Positions 13,687-13,981 of a DNA stretch of 13,981 nt are shown here, piece by piece (positions within the stretch are counted from its first letter, which is position 1; the number at the start of each line of letters is the position of its first letter). Location of the stretch: the NCBI GenBank assembly GCA_025996895.1, contig BNTW01000069.1, positions 1 to 13,981 on the forward strand, given 5' to 3'. This DNA is from Bacteroidia bacterium. GTDB lineage: Bacteria; Bacteroidota; Bacteroidia; Bacteroidales; Azobacteroidaceae. A program made the position numbers and the translations under genes. The notes under the pieces were generated by a model. It worked only from the letters and a program-made list of their open reading frames with translations. It was not told the DNA's origin and searched no databases.

Positions 13687-13981
13687 ATCGGGTAGGAGAA
13701 ACGGGATTATTTCCCGTTTCGACCTCCCACACCACCGTGCGTACCGTTCGGTACACGGCGGTTCCTTGCTTTACATCTTTCGATGGGTGGATGTTGTTTT
13801 CAGTTATCCGATTGAGAAACATCACTCTTACATATCTTTCGGATTCCGTCCTATTTCTTTTTGTAAGGAGCCTCTTTTAGAGCATCTGATTACTAATGAC
13901 TCGCTCGGTAACTTTCATTTACTATCTCACTACAAGGTTCGACCCTTCGCCTATCAGCACGTGATACGCTACTTTGGTCTT
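13687..13981 (-). mobile_element. Group II intron, 3' portion (runs off the right edge)
   Basis: On the minus strand, 13762-13731 folds as domain V: a proximal stem ACCGCCGT/ACGGTGGT with a CGC triad and G-U pair, a two-base bulge, then GTACC/GGTAC closed by a four-base loop. Domain VI follows at 13728-13690: GGGAGG pairs with CCTACCC, leaving a bulged branch-point A (13693), and carries an inner 8-bp stem. The sequence then reads GAT, so the 3' splice site is probably after 13687, seven bases from the branch A. Upstream of domain V there is a small CATC-GAAA-GATG hairpin (13785-13774), where the intron protein gene normally sits in domain IV, and a stem GATGTT/AACATC (13823-13818 with 13795-13790). 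No reverse transcriptase reading frame occurs in the visible 220 bases upstream. The 5' part lies outside the window. Confidence 0.72.
13731..13762 (-). ncRNA. Group II intron domain V (catalytic hairpin)
   Basis: This is a 32-base hairpin with the layout described for catalytic domain V: paired proximal helix containing the CGC/G-U triad region, two-base bulge, 5-bp distal helix and tetraloop. The well-known flanking signature (GAACCGCC ... GGTGGTGT, then GGGAGGTCG) is intact, so this part of the ribozyme appears undamaged. Confidence 0.75.

Noticed and set aside
13700..13981. Retron or CRISPR-associated RNA at the right edge
   Set aside because: No repeat-spacer pattern or reverse transcriptase is seen; the domain V and VI signatures identify a group II intron.

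Overview
The window looks like a chromosomal segment of a Bacteroidales bacterium. Evidence: several promoters fit the Bacteroidetes pattern (TTTG or TTG about 20 bases before TAnnTTTG), classical Shine-Dalgarno sites are scarce, and the gene families are typical of the group (BtuB/BtuG-like outer-membrane pair, DUF5672, DUF2442, RHS-type toxin tips, an MtaB starting MIDT). No rRNA, tRNA or CRISPR array was seen.

Layout. (1) 1-1453 is an AT-rich accessory patch: the C-terminal end of a polymorphic (RHS-type) toxin entering from the left edge, its probable immunity gene, and the 3' remnant of a small membrane protein overlapping the immunity gene. (2) 1454-1686 is non-coding, with a stem-loop, a 19-base repeat and a promoter for (3) a K+/H+ antiporter (1687-3153). 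The same 19-base word recurs downstream, where it supplies the stop codon of (4) mtaB, a tRNA methylthiotransferase on the minus strand (3217-4515). (5) A divergent promoter drives three tightly packed glycosyltransferase genes of the GT9, GT2 and GT4 families (4599-7550), probably for LPS core or another surface glycan. A convergent DUF5672 gene overlaps the last one by 4 bases and is itself preceded by an internally deleted DUF2442 gene. (6) 8534-12979 is a vitamin B12 capture operon: promoter, cobalamin riboswitch, BtuB-like TonB receptor, BtuG-like beta-propeller surface lipoprotein, BtuF-like binding lipoprotein. (7) A convergent gene encodes an exported thioredoxin-fold protein lacking both catalytic cysteines. 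(8) The right edge holds a remnant of a NYN/LabA-type nuclease gene and the 3' end (domains V and VI plus upstream RNA) of a group II intron on the minus strand, with no reverse transcriptase in the visible part.

The B12 genes work as a chain: the riboswitch senses cobalamin, BtuG-like protein captures it on the surface, the BtuB-like channel imports it with TonB energy, and the BtuF-like lipoprotein hands it to an inner-membrane ABC transporter not present here. The most notable signals are heptanucleotide repeats at two places in this operon: a perfect 13-bp inverted repeat inside the riboswitch, and four exact TTCACTG copies encoding the receptor's signal peptide, where copy-number slippage would switch the frame. 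Other points of interest are the toxin/immunity pair, the possibly ORF-less group II intron, the cysteine-less thioredoxin and the in-frame deleted DUF2442 protein. All family assignments are from reading motifs; no database search was run.
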